A stretch of 64,000 nucleotides of DNA, from assembly GCA_037957365.1 (NCBI GenBank), contig JARHVA010001923.1, forward strand, positions 2,522,501-2,586,500, in the 5' to 3' direction. How positions within the stretch are numbered: the stretch's first letter is position 1; the number at the start of each line of letters is the position of its first letter. The position numbers were made by a program, and so were the translations under genes. This stretch comes from Torreya grandis. Taxonomy: Eukaryota > Streptophyta > Pinopsida > Cupressales > Taxaceae. The notes below the pieces were generated by a model that searched no databases, was not told the origin of the DNA, and saw only the letters and a program-made list of their open reading frames with translations. Below are positions 44,282-55,560 of the stretch, piece by piece.

Positions 44282-46488
44282 TTGTCATTGAAAATCATCG
44301 CCATAAATTGCATGTCGATGCAAGTTACAAATTACAAAAATCTACAATTTCCTCTTCCCCATTCTAGGGAAAAATATGGGACAATGAGAGGGCCTAGTCC
44401 TCGAACTCTATTGCAGCTCCTTACTCTACCTAGAAGGTTGCGCCTATGGCTCCAACCTAGTACCAAATGGCAGTGACTCCTCATTTGCCTCATGTTCGAC
44501 AACATCTACAAGGATGTCATCCAATCCAATCTCTCTTACTTCTGTTGTACCAATACCTACACCCTCCATAACTTGTCTCTCAAAATCAACAATCTCATCC
44601 TCTATGAACAAAAGGGTCTCCTCCTACGCAATCCAATCATTGTAGGGATCAATCTCATCCAAATCAACAAGCTCATGTACCTTTATTGTGCGAAGCCGAA
44701 GGTTGTATTGTACAAAAACTAATTCATTGAGTCAACTTATTATGCTTCTTTATGTGAATAGCGTCAAACAAACTCCAGTTGCACTCACATCCAAAAGCAC
44801 TACAAGGTTGATAGAAAATTCAAAGGGCTAGTTTTTGAAGATTTGTGGTATTTCCACTCCAATCTTGACATCACAAAACCTACAAACAATAAATTCAAAA
44901 GTTTTTAACTAAATAATAATTGTACATTTGAAACTTGTAAGGTATAAGTAAAGACTTCAATTTTTATTCCCTAATGTCTGGGTCGATCTCTTTCAGATAT
45001 CTAGTGCTAAAGAAAAGAGCCTCCTCCTAGCCTACTTGTAGTTCAACAACTCTGAAATAATGAGGTCCCTCGCCTCAACCTCAAGTATCATTCTCTCAAT
45101 GCATGTTGAGAGGCACTCCATAACCTCCTCATTAACATCTATGAAGCCATCAAAGTAGGAAAATTTGGGATTAAGGTAGTAACCCACTACATGAATGGGT
45201 TGGTGGAGTTGATTGTTCCTCTTCCAATCAATTATCTCCCAAATGGGATCAAATCTGTCTCTATCCCCCCTATAAAAAATTTGTGTGGCCTCTTTGGCCC
45301 TATCCATGTCTTCATAAATGTATCCCATTGGGTTTTGTTCACCATCCACCAAGTGCTAAACCCTCACCAAAGGCTTCGACACCTACAAAGTTACAAACTT
45401 ACAATTTAAATAAATACTTAAAAATTTTGAAAAATAAGGAATTGAATTGATATTTGAAGTTACCTTGACAATCTTTGCAACTCTCTTCGCAAAGGCATCA
45501 TCAAAAATTGTCTTTGAGATCTTCTCTCCATCAGTTTTCTTTGAATATGTGGAGTCTAGCCATGCTTGACTCACAAACATCTACTTCAATAGTGTCAACA
45601 AACTACAAATACTTTACAACATTAGAAAATTAGTTGTAAACCTTCTGACCCCTACTCGCACAATCTCTTTACCCTTGGTATGATCTCTCATCAAGCTGAG
45701 AACCCAAGGGTGGTTATAAATGTATTTAGTGATGTTTCTAGCATCTTCTACAACTGATCTCACCCAATCAATTTTTCCTATGTCCTCCAAAAGAAGGTCA
45801 AGGCAATGGGCCACACAAAGGGTCCAAAAGAGTGATAGATGTCTCTCCTTAAGCAATCTCCCAACCGCCACATATGCTACTGTATGGTCAGTGACAACTT
45901 GCACAACATTCTTGTTGTTCACCTCTAAGACAACCTCCTCAAGCATCAAGCTCAAAGTTTATGCATTCTTTACTTTGTCAGAAGCATCAATTGACTTCAA
46001 AAAACCATCTTACCATTTCAAGCCACTAAAAATTTAATGAGGATGTGATTCCTTCCATACGTTCACCCACCTAAAAGAATGGTGCCTCTGGACTTTTGCC
46101 GCTGCTTCTTTTGTTCTTCCATAATTGACTTTGCATCTTCAACACCCTGGAACAACCTCTCACTTACGTCTCTTGGAGAGGGTGCCTTTTGCCCTTTCCC
46201 TACAACTATCAATGTCGTCACCAAATACTCTTGGTATGGGCTCTTCGACATGTTGAAGGGAAGGTTGTTATAGTACCAAAAATTCACACGTCTTATCTGC
46301 TTCCTCATGCACCACCTTGTTCCACAATGTACCTTGCTATGAAGGTTGTGCCCCAGGTATGTTTCTAGGTATAGAAAAGCTATGTGACTGGCCTTTGCTC
46401 GAACTGAATGAGGTGGATGTGCCTCATATGCATGACCATGACTAGAGCCCACAATCTCTGTCATATCTACTTCAATTTCCACTGCCAA
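44282..46488 (-). pseudogene. hAT transposase, main part (copy B)
   Basis: Minus strand. The frame at 46488-46063 has CGTRWCMRKQIRRVNFWYYN and LPFNMSKSPYQEYLVTTLIV, the start of DUF659 (N-x-P-F/N-x-x-x-S-P-x-Y). After a break, 45955-45614 has SLMLEEVVLEV, QVVTDHTVAYVAVGRLLKER (aspartate kept), WTLCVAHCLDLLLEDIGKID and ITKYIYNHPWVLSLMRDHT. An apparent intron (about 45460-45390) leads to 45352-45032 with GDRDRFDPIWEIIDWKRNNQ and HQPIHVVGYYLNPKFSYFDG. A second apparent intron (about 45000-44885) leads to the dimerisation block and an acidic tail, which have frameshifts. More complete than copy A but still broken, so not active. Confidence 0.78.
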
Positions 46489-46518
46489 TGTGGGAGAAAT
46501 GACTTTCTACAACTACTA

Positions 46519-46523
46519 GTACC
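46519..46523. repeat. Target-site duplication (gtacc), left
   Basis: Identical to 48932-48936. Confidence 0.85.
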
Positions 46524-48931
46524 TGTTGTCAACCTGGAGCTGCGCCTTGAATCGAAGACGTGCATGAAATGGCCAGTCCTCTATCCGGCTAAAACAATGA
46601 GATCTTCTCACGAGGGTGGGTGTCTCAATGGTGAGAAGAACCTCTAGAGAACGCTGGTTCCTATATGATGTATCAATGAGGATCTCTACTCTATGCTGCG
46701 GACTACTGTGGAAAAGGAATAAGGAAACTTAAAGGGGAAATCCTACCTAAAAGGAGGTGATACACTAGAAGTTTGATCCACTCAACTTGGAACCTTAAAC
46801 ATTGAACAAACAAGGGAAAAGGAAGACCTGAGCTTTCAATCAATCACTTATGCATAAATATTTCATTAAGGGGTTCGATCCAATGACCAAAACTTGAGGG
46901 AAAACGGTGGAGAGAGGTCCGATACAAGACACTTTGCAGCCACCTAACATCCACTTACAGCTTCAACAAAAGACATAAAGAACACTTTAACATGACCTGC
47001 ATGAGGATAATCTAGCAACTAAGTATGAACTAGAATTTGGGAAGGGAGAGAATTCTACCACTTATGCAAATTGTTGAATGAAATATACACTATGCCAACA
47101 CTTGAAATTTGAAAGTACAGTCCTTCTATTGATCGAAGAGGTTACACAACTCACCAATGGCAGAGTCTAGTCTAACCAAGAGAGATATTGGATGATTTTT
47201 AAACAAGGCTGAAAGCCATTTTATAGAGTGAATTACAAAAGGCCAAAGATTGGCGTTGAAAATTGAAGAGAAGGATTTACTTAGGTTAACTCAAGGCTGT
47301 CTTGGCCTTTCAATAAAATATGTTTTCTTTTATCTTTGCATGAAGCTTCTTGTGCTTGAGGAAGTGAACTTGTCTTTGTTATGAACTGCCCACCTCTCTT
47401 TGCATGGAAATCCACGCCAATGTTAATTTTAGAACTCTACATGAATTGCTTGATGCCGAATTGGAACGTTTGAAAGGCTGAGTTGGCCGTTTGATAAGCT
47501 GAGTTGGATGAAGAGATCGGTTGAGTTGGTCGAAGAGATCATTCTCCCTCGCATGGAAAGCTCCTAGTGGATGCAGTGTTTAACAATTAATCAACTCTAA
47601 ATCTAGAACAGTCAACTCGACATTCGAATTTGGAACTTCGGTTGACGCTAAGTTGGACCCTTGGATGCATGAGTTGATCCGGAGACGAGCAGGACTTCAA
47701 TAACCAGTCAACTGAAGCTTTGACCGGTATTTGAAAATAGCTCCCGCTTGCATGTATTTTACCCTGTTCTAGGTCTATTTCTAGCGGGATTCTATATTTG
47801 GATGTATTTTTATAATTATATCCGGTCTATATTTTCTCCATTGGGCTTTGCTTTCAGAATTCTAGCTTTACCCCTATTTCAACGGTTACTTCCCGCGGTC
47901 AGAATTTGACGACTAGCGGGACGTCACCCTTTGGCATTTATTCCTTCGGGATTCTCTTTTTGGCAATTTCCTTCGGACTTCTCTTATTTCCTCTTTTGCA
48001 CAGTCCAAAAACTATTACTTTTGGGTGTCTCGGCTTAATTCCTTCGGATTTTATTGAAGGGGCCTTGTCCAAATTTCTTCGGACTTTCAGCTTAAACCAT
48101 TCCTTCGGACTTTGTTGTCTTCTGCGACTTTTTGAATTTCTTCAGACTTTTTGTCCGAAGGAATTCCTTTGAACAAAAAGCCCGAAGGAATTATCCCTTC
48201 GCTTTTTTCAGCTTTTGTTCATTTTCCCGAAGCCCCTTTGGATTTTGCCGTCGGCTTTTCTGCACAGGCATCTTGCTTGTTTCAACTTCGAATTCCTTCG
48301 GACTTTTTGTTTCGAAGGAATTCCTTCGGACAAAAGTCCAAAGGTCTCCTTTGTGCCTTTGCTCTTCGCCCTTCAAAATGTGCCCTTCGGAAAAGTCACC
48401 GTGGTCCTGTCGCCGACCAAGTGCCCTCCGCAAGGGCTAGTGGTTCTTGTCTGTGCCATTTTCGGAAAATTTGTAGGGCACCCAGACTTTTTGCAAAGGT
48501 CCCAAATTCGTTCTTTGTACCTTCTCGAAGGGTAGGTGCCCTTCGGGATTGTTGGAAATGACCCCTTCCGAAGGGTACCTTGCCCTTCAGGATTCTTGTA
48601 ATGGACTCTTTCTTTCGGCCTCTTACTTCTGTTTTTCTTCGGAAAATTGCAATTGGTCTTTTGGCCTATAAAATGACCCTTCGGCAAAATTAATGAACCC
48701 TTCAGCATCCCTGGAATTTTTTTACCCTTTGGGAAAATTGCAGTCCTCCTCTCCTTATGATCCTTTGGGCTTTAAACAAGCGCCATTTCCTTCAGACCAA
48801 CAGGCCGAAGCAGTTGCATCTTCAGCTAGTGACCCTTCGGATAAAATTTCGAAGGATTCAAACCCTTTAGAATTTCCCCTTTCGACTACTTGAATAAATC
48901 TGTTCTTTCCTTTGGGGAAAAATTGTCAACA
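46524..48931 (+). mobile_element. Solo LTR, 2.41 kb, inserted in hAT copy B
   Basis: It starts tgttgtcaacctggagc, ends aaaattgtcaaca, and lies between perfect 5-bp duplications (gtacc). There is no interior, so it is the product of LTR-LTR recombination. A second member of the family begins at 61719. It separates the BED-finger part of the hAT transposase (49250-48958) from the DUF659 part. The 3' third (47.9-48.9 kb) is full of TTCGGAC/GTCCGAA words and longer palindromes. The orientation is assigned arbitrarily, as an LTR without interior has no direct strand evidence. Confidence 0.88.
48050..48350. repeat. Cluster of nested palindromes in the LTR
   Basis: The half-unit ttcggactttttgtccgaa is itself a dyad around a T5 loop, and its inverted partner follows across ggaattcc. 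Examples run at about 48140-48190 and 48290-48345; the isolated half-words cttcggact occur at 48055-48115. Related clusters occur at 63237-63290, 63400-63450, 63525-63575 and 63865-63915 in the second copy. The consensus of the full unit is self-complementary over 46 bases. Confidence 0.8.
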
Positions 48932-48936
48932 GTACC
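48932..48936. repeat. Target-site duplication (gtacc), right
   Basis: Identical to 46519-46523. Confidence 0.85.
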
Positions 48937-49250
48937 CTTGCCCTCTCTAGTTTCTTCTCATCCAACAATGCAAGCTTTGCATTCATCTCTCAATTTACCT
49001 CGTCCGTGGTATTGGGATACGGCGTGACATCGCAGCAAGGAATGCATGTGATACGGTACTACTTGAGACGATTGATGCTTCCAGAAACCTTCTTCAAGCA
49101 AAACATGCAAATCACACTCCCTTGGTATGGTCCAACTATGGCACTCCCTTGGGATGGTCCAACTATGGCATACTTCCAAGTAGCAACGCAAGTTCTAGCA
49201 GGATGACTGCCACTCATTGATGTTGAACCCAATCAGGCACTGGATGCCAT
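48937..49250 (-). pseudogene. hAT transposase, N-terminal BED zinc-finger part (copy B)
   Basis: The start codon is at 49250 on the minus strand. The translation has G-S-T-S-M-S-G-S, then WKYAIVGPSQG, SVICMFCLKKVSGSINRLK and a later histidine/cysteine region, parallel to 19877-20350 of copy A. It keeps the tryptophan that copy A has replaced by a stop. An 18-bp tandem duplication (around 49118-49155) has added a second V-G-P-S/Y-Q-G-S segment before the first cysteine pair. The sequence runs into the solo LTR at 48936. Confidence 0.6.
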
Positions 49251-49445
49251 TGTTTGATAATTTGCAACATGTTTAAAAATAAAAACGACATTTCTTAAAT
49301 AAAAACCTAAATTGTGAAGTTGAAAATGTAAACCCTATGTATACGAAAAAATTAAAAACGACATTTAGAAAAAAAAACTAAACCATAAATTTGTAAAACT
49401 AAACCCTATATACAAGGAAAAACCAACAATTTTATTCATAAATTA

Positions 49446-49453
49446 AGAAAAAC
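49446..49453. repeat. 8-bp target duplication (agaaaaac), left
   Basis: Exact match to 50487-50494. Confidence 0.8.
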
Positions 49454-49545
49454 CTATGTTGTTTGGGTACGGATACGGGGACGTCTCGGGTAAGTGGGTA
49501 CATCATTTTTCAAAAACCTTGATTTGGATACGTCGTGGGTACGTC

Positions 49546-49605
<60 letters not shown>

Positions 49606-50486
49606 ATATTACTCATTTTTTTAGTAAAACACTTGAAACTACATAGTGTGAAAATATTTGTCTATAAATGATAAAACACTTTAAAATATATAATATTCAT
49701 TCATTCATTACTTCAAAGACAAGATGTACATTCAAATCTAGAATAAATCATCTCGATTGTCCACAAAATCATGAATGCCACTCCCATTATTTTTCAACTT
49801 TATCATTTACTGACACTTTCTCTCACAAGGGCTCATTGGTGCATTGAATCTCACGAGTGCATGCCTTAAGGGGTGCACAGGGAATGGGGTGGGATCGGCA
49901 TGTGGCACTTTGCCAAGGATATTCTCATACTATTCTATCATGCATACATCCCTTCATGCAGCCTTCATACCTACTATGATGTCTCCTTGAAATCTTGAAA
50001 CCCTGAAATATGGCTAAGTTTGAAACCCTGAAACCCTGGAATCTGACTAACTCTGAAATATGACAGGATCCTCCAAAACCTAGAATTTGCATTATAGCTC
50101 CTAGCAATCTGAAACCCCTCTCAAACATCCTGAAAGTATATAAATAAAATATAACTTAAAGTATAAGAAACATCATACTTGAATGTTTATTTTATTTCTA
50201 TACGGTTGGGTTCGGACTGGATTTACATTTAGGGTTGCTTAGTTTTTAGGGTTTTTTTTAAAGGATTTTTTGAGGTTTTTTTTTAAAAAAAATTCGCCAT
50301 TTTTCTGCCGGAATCCCTCGGGTACGCACCGGAAACGTCCCGAGTACTCCCAGAGGCGCCCGCCGGCGTGCCAGAAACACCGGCGGGCGCTTCCGAGACG
50401 CCTTCGGTAGTACCTGAGACGTCCCCATGCCGGAGGCATCTCTGAACAGGAGGCGTCGGGCCGGGGGGCATATCCCTGCAACACAA
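49454..50486 (-). mobile_element. Non-autonomous hAT-like element, 1.03 kb (copy 2)
   Basis: Inverted relative of 25754-26767, inserted in the 5' flank of hAT copy B between perfect 8-bp duplications. It starts ctatgttgtttgggtacgg on the plus strand. It contains an (AT)n run (49552-49602), a middle part with aaaccctgaaa repeats, and a GC-rich block (50300-50470) with several acgtccc/gagacgtc words. Shared order, ends and lengths with copy 1 leave no doubt about the family. No transposase. Confidence 0.82.
49552..49602. repeat. (AT)n microsatellite
   Basis: Uninterrupted for about 50 bp; copy 1 has a shorter run at the same place in the element (26645-26664). Confidence 0.95.
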
Positions 50487-50494
50487 AGAAAAAC
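50487..50494. repeat. 8-bp target duplication (agaaaaac), right
   Basis: Exact match to 49446-49453. Confidence 0.8.
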
Positions 50495-50956
50495 TAAAGT
50501 AAATCATGAATAAGAATTATGGACTTGAATGGAGTGCATGTAAATTTGTAAAACATGTTTAGAAACCTAATATTAACATTCAGAAAGAATTTACATGCTT
50601 GAAAAAAAAATTAAAATAAAATAACCTAGGAATTTAAATTCCTCAAATTTGCTATACAAATCAGCTATAAACTCCCTCCAATTCGATCAAATGATGCTCA
50701 AACGCTATGTGATAAGAATGTGGCGCTGCGCGTGCTTAAAAAGGAGACAAAATATATGTTTTCCCACGTACTGTGTTTTCAACTGCGCGGCGAGTCCGTA
50801 CTCAATACTCGCGAGTACTCACGGCACGTATTGTGCAAAAAGTCACCAAAACTCGGCTTCCACAGACCCATAAGTTTAAGTTTAAAAAACTCACAGGGCA
50901 AAAAAAGTGGTGAGTAGTCAAATACTCATTGAGTACTCACCAAGTATGTGAACTAT

Positions 50957-51500
50957 GATGTAATCAATTCCTGTTCACAAGTGGCCTGGAAACTAAGGAA
51001 TATAAGGCGAGACTCATTAATGAAGAGCACGAATATGTCATGTTTTAACCCTGTTACTCCTATGTGCACAAACAGCATTGATAGACTATAATTGTTTGTA
51101 TGATTGGCTTTATCTGAATATTGTTCAATGTTAACGGCACTAATGAGCTTTTTAGATTTGAATTTATTGTATCCTGCAATGCTTCAAAAAATTATATGTA
51201 CGGGATAGTGATTGAACAGAAAGAAGTATTTAGGATGAGATCATATGTTTAATCATTGTATAGTTAAATTGTTTTTGTTGAGTTTTGAGGTCCACTCTTT
51301 TAACCTATATGGGCTTCCAATATTTCCAGTTCATTAACCCTCAAATGTTGAGATACGAAATGCGCCAAATTTAGATGGAGAGATCAAATCCATCTCTACA
51401 TACAAACATTCCGAAATACACCATGAGTAAAAATATGTATTCTTTATGGTTTTTGATGGGCTATTAATCTAGGCCCAAGACATTTGTTAAGAACATGGTT
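50957..51500. other. Unassigned spacer
   Basis: AT-rich sequence between hAT copy B and the LINE; nothing recognised. Confidence 0.4.
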
Positions 51501-52130
51501 ACCAAATCCTGCCAGATCTAGCCCAGATCCTGTTTGAAGTCAATCGCGAGTAGGGTTTGAAGTCCCCCATGTCTCAGAAAAAGCGCGAGCTGAGGATCCA
51601 AAAACGGGATTTGCAGAAGTTGTAGCTCGTGACCAGACCAGAAGGATCCAAAAATGCGAGCAGAGGCGCTGGAAGCAGGAGCAGGGGAAACGACAAGTAG
51701 GAGAAATGCGAGCAACAGAGGAAACACAAGCAGAGGATCTGGAAATGCGGGCAGGACTGGGAACGCGAGCAGGAGTGGCAATGCAAACAAGAGTGCTAGG
51801 GAAAATGCGAGCAGATAGACAGCATAGATATCACTAGGGCACGAGTATGGCAAACCAAGAAGATGACGAATTAAGAAAATCGTGAGTTTTAATCACAAGT
51901 TAAGAAAATCGTGAGTTTTAACCACGATTTGCGGGATAATGTGAAGACCTCAGTAAATTGCGATTTGCAGTAGTTGTAACTCGCAACCAGACCAGAGGGA
52001 CTAATGACAAATTGAGGTGGGCACATGCTTGGGTGCAATAGAAAACCAGACTAGTAGAAAGCCAATAATGATTTTCCAGACACTGCAAACAGATAAAGAA
52101 AGGACACAGATATTGCAGTCAGAGATTTAC
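51500..52130 (+). repeat. G/A-rich imperfect repeats, probable LINE 5' untranslated region
   Basis: Words such as aatgcgagcagagg and gagcaggag recur between 51560 and 51830, then aagaaaatcgtgagttttaa occurs twice (about 51875 and 51901), and gaccagaccagagg/gaccagaccagaagg twice. This keeps the minus strand open for 111 codons with no protein-like content. It lies directly upstream of the LINE ORF1 and is in the right place for its internal promoter region. Confidence 0.5.
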
Positions 52131-52139
52131 CACTTCTGA

Positions 52140-53093
52140 GTGCAGACAAAAGAAAATCAGAGGTTCACCACTTCTGAGTGCAGAGAAAACAAAATCAACC
52201 AGATTACAAGTTCAAAGTGCAACTGCCACTCACAGGTTCATATAGTGAACATAATGGAGCTCCCTCTAACGCAGGAGTTTAAAACTCCTCGCCATCACAA
52301 AGTGTTGACTCCAAAATTTAAGTATGCTAGCATTTGCAGCCGAGAATCTGGAATTGAAGTCCTAGGTTCGGAACTTGGCAATATTTTGTCATTGTTTCGG
52401 AGACAGTTGCACGAGAAAGATGATATTATTGCTGATCTACAAGCTAAAATCACTAAACTTGAACAAACCCAAGCCACTCCAACAGATTCTCCACACCTAT
52501 AGCAGCGTACTGAAGTGGTTTCAGAGATTCAAAACAAACAATTCAAAATAATCTTTCAACATGAACACCTTAAAAAAGAAACCACTGGCCAACAACAATC
52601 TATTCAAAAACAGGGTGAGGAACAAAATTCACGGGTTCAAGTGGTTAAGGGAAAGAAAGCACCTCCAATTGTGGAAATGGCTGTCCAAGAAAAATTCGCA
52701 AAAGAAAAGGCACTCAACCTTTGTGTTCTTGGCCTCCCTAAATCAATTGATCCCCTACAGACAGGGCATGCATTCTTGCGTGAATTTTTGGATTTGAAAG
52801 ATATCTCCCTTAACAAAGCTTGGACACTGATGGACAACACCCTTGTTATCCAATTCCAAACTGTTGCAGAGCATTTGCAAGCTCTTAAAGCAAAAAAAAA
52901 GCTCTTTTCCCTCCCACAGAAAATTTATGTAGATGTTGATCTCACACAAGTCCAGGTGGAAGAGCTTCGGAAAGCTCGTATTCAGGTAGTAGCTGCCACA
53001 AAGGAGAACAAGTGGGCTATTATCAGAGATTGTTGGGCTGTCATTCGTGATTCTCCCCCACCGGGGTGGTCACGCCCTGGACCGTCAGCATGA
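52140..53093 (+). pseudogene. LINE ORF1, one internal stop
   Basis: Two frames, 52140-52502 and 52515-53093, are in register and separated by a single TAG at 52500, so the ORF was about 318 codons. Residues 85-117 (ELGNILSLFRRQLHEKDDII, then DLQAKITKLEQTQ) form a coiled coil. The C-terminal half has LNLCVLGLPKSIDPLQTGHA, then FLREFLDLKDISLNKAWTLM and DLTQVQVEELRKARIQVVAA, the pattern of the RRM-like plus C-terminal domain of LINE ORF1 (nucleic-acid chaperone). It ends with a proline-rich tail 19 bp before ORF2. Confidence 0.65.
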
Positions 53094-53111
53094 CGACGAC
53101 CTCAGATCTCG

Positions 53112-54440
53112 ATGGGCAGTGATGACATCTCCATTGCTTTTTGGAATTGCAAACGCACTTTATGGTCTTCTCCAGGCCTAATGTTTGACGCTCTTAGGTC
53201 GTCAAACATTCTTTTTATTACAGACTCATGAGAGCCCAGTAAGGCCTCTCCCAGACATTATAGGATACCGTTGGTTTTCAGCTTGCCATCAGGAGACTAG
53301 GAGTTCTAGTGGGGTTAGAGGTTATAGTGGGGTGGCTTGTTTATTTAGAGACTCACTGCATAGCAGAATTTTCGTGGAGATGTTTGATGAATTTGCTAGA
53401 TTCATGTGGGTTCGGATTAATGGGGTTGCCCCACTTTCCAGAGATATTTACTTTGTAGTTTGTTACTTTCCTCCAACATCTTCATCATATGCCATTCATA
53501 GTGGTCCTGAGGGGGACCCTTTTATATATTTGTATACCGGGATTTCTCAATTCTCAGCTGTTGGAGAAGTTATCCTTCTTGGTGACTTCAATGCCCATAC
53601 CAGAGACTTTCAAATACCACTTCACGATCGTTTCGTTGATACATTCTGCACACAGGAGGTTGATTCAGAGTCAGTGGGGTTGCATAGGAGATTAGAGGAT
53701 GTTTCAAGGCCTTACACAGCATATAGAAGACACATCTTACAATTGGGGGAATCTCATGATTTGTTGATTCTTAATGTGTTGCCTTGCTTTCCAAATTCAC
53801 ACTTTTTCACATGTACACCTCATGGGGGAGGTAAGAGTGTGGTGGATTACATCTTATCCAGTCAGAACCTTTTGACCTTCATCCATCACTTTCCATTTTC
53901 CACATTACCCTTGCAGACCATGCTCCTCTCTCCTCCATCCAGGCTGATTTCTCCCCTCCTGTTACAACCCCCTTTTTCAGTATACCACGTACCATTTTTT
54001 AGTTTGAGGATGGGGACTCTGACATTTTCCTTTTTCACATCTGTCAATGTCTACCTCCAGAACCCCAGTTCTTCTCACTTGGTTGTGTTAATTCCAAGTA
54101 CACATCTTTCCTCCCTTATTTGGGAAGTTGCCCTCAAATCTTTTCCTAACTACACCAGATCTATGTCTACTTCCCATCAATCTAAAAGATCTTGTCCCAT
54201 GAATAAGTGGTATGATGATGACTGCAGGACTCTCCACCGTCAGCTTCAATACGCCTTCCTCCATTCCCACCCCTCTTACCCAGCCTTAAAATCATCTTAT
54301 TGTTACCTTCTCTGACGTAAGAAACACCTTTTTATTTCCCAAAGGAGACGGTTCTTACAAGCTTCCTACATTCACTCCCCCAAACGCTTTTGGCGTACCA
54401 TCCTCCCACAACATTCTCCCCTCCCCATTGAGCTTAATCC
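53112..54440 (+). pseudogene. LINE ORF2, endonuclease domain
   Basis: An ATG at 53112 gives MGSDDISIAFWNCKRTLWSS, then a frameshift near 53215 moves into the long frame 53185-54315. Visible motifs are QETRSSSGVRGYSGVACLF (catalytic E of Q-E-T and the G-G/Y-G-V block), VILLGDFNAHT (catalytic D and N), and KSVVDYILSSQNL. A frameshift around 53905 precedes the A-D-H-A/P-L histidine motif, which is read in another frame (cagaccatgctcct...). This is a standard apurinic-type endonuclease that nicks the target site. The frame ends with WYDDDCRTLHRQLQYAF, the linker common in these elements. Confidence 0.78.
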
Positions 54441-54447
54441 CACATCC

Positions 54448-55560
54448 ATGATTTCCCATACCTCCACCCTTTATGATATTCCTAGCCAAACGCAAACCCA
54501 TGTTACCTCTCCACCATCTTCTTCTCACTTTTTCACATACAAGAATGTTAGAGAGGCGGTGAAGGTGATGAATAGTAGCAAGGCAACCAATGAAGAAGGT
54601 TTCCAAGCCAAGTTCTTCAAACATGGGTTTAGAGCTTTTGGAAGCTATTTGGTTGATCTTTGCAACCAAGTGGTTTGTTCGGGTTTCCCACCCTCTTGGT
54701 CACATCACATTATTCACCTGTTACACAAATCAGGCTCCTATTCAAATCCCAATAATTTTAGGACGATCATGGTTGGACACACATTCTCGAAATTGTATGC
54801 TACTGTATTACACAAGCAGCTTTCGAGAGAGCTAGATTAGAAACACCTCAGAGCTAGGGGACATGCAACGTTTAGACTAGCCCATCAAACCATTGATCAC
54901 ATTTTCACACTCCGGGCCATTATTGAGGAGGCACATCATCACTCATCCAAAGTCTATTGTTGTTTTGTAGACTTTAGGAAAGCATTTAATTCTGTTCCGA
55001 GAGGCACTTTTCTAGAGACTTAGGAATATTGGCATTTCTAAGACCCTCTTGGCAGCCATTATGAGATTATACAGAAATGTTATTGGTTGTCTCCACATGG
55101 TTCATGGGATTTCAGACTTTATTAGCAGGGATGCCCTTTGTCCCCAACCTTATTTGGGATATACATTGATGAGTTAGAGACCTTTCTTCATGAACATTTT
55201 CAGACTAGTGATGGGTGTCTTCTCCACCAGGTTCTTCTTTCTATCCTCTTGTTTGCAGACGATGTGGTTCTCCTAGCCTCTTCTCCTAAGGGCTTACAGC
55301 GGCAGTTGGATGCTTTGGCTCTCTTTTGCGATCTCTGACAACTAACCATTAATTTGGGGAAAACCAAGGTCATGGATTTAATGGCTTGAAGACCTCCCAA
55401 CTCCATTTCTTTTTCAAAGGAAAGGAGGTTGAGATTACCACTTCCTATACTTATCTAGGAGTGCAATTTTCTGGTGCACATTTCATCTTGAGGCAGGCAC
55501 TCTAGCCTAGAATAAACAAAGGTTATGGTTCTTTAGCTCTCCTTGAACGACAATGTTTTC
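54448..55560 (+). pseudogene. LINE ORF2, reverse transcriptase domain
   Basis: Frame 54448-54840 has NVREAVKVMNSSKATNEEGF (the K-S-x-G-x-D-G block, with G-x-D changed to N-E-E) and WSHHIIHLLHKSGSYSNPNN. After a stop, VYCCFVDFRKAFNSVPRG (54955-55010) is the palm D-x-x-K-A-F block. Frame 55138-55338 has SPTLFGIYIDELETFLHEHF and LLFADDVVLLASSPKGLQRQ (catalytic F-A-D-D at about 55252). Then LTINLGKTKVMDLM is the N-x-x-K-T-K block. Two stops and at least three frameshifts make it inactive. Confidence 0.8.

Larger units (their letters stand above)
44038..50956 (-). mobile_element. hAT transposon copy B, interrupted by two insertions
   Basis: The ends carry a short inverted repeat. The left end reads agttcacatactcgg (44042 on), and the right end reads ccaagtatgtgaact (50940-50954), which is its reverse complement with one difference. 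Inside, the transposase runs on the minus strand from the start codon at 49250 to about 44290. Removing the solo LTR (46524-48931) and the 1.03 kb element (49454-50486) leaves about 3.5 kb. Subterminal sequence near the right end has several gagtactca/tactcgcgagtactc motifs, likely transposase-binding repeats. I could not find a matching 8-bp target duplication, so the outermost bases may be eroded. Confidence 0.78.

Noticed and set aside
46860..46885. ggttcgatcc phrase considered as a tRNA T-arm
   Set aside because: No acceptor stem, anticodon arm or D-arm could be placed around it.
48132..48561. Phenylalanine/serine-rich open frames in the solo LTR
   Set aside because: They coincide with the palindromic repeats and recur at 63.03-63.8 kb as repeat-derived frames on both strands; no protein family is suggested.
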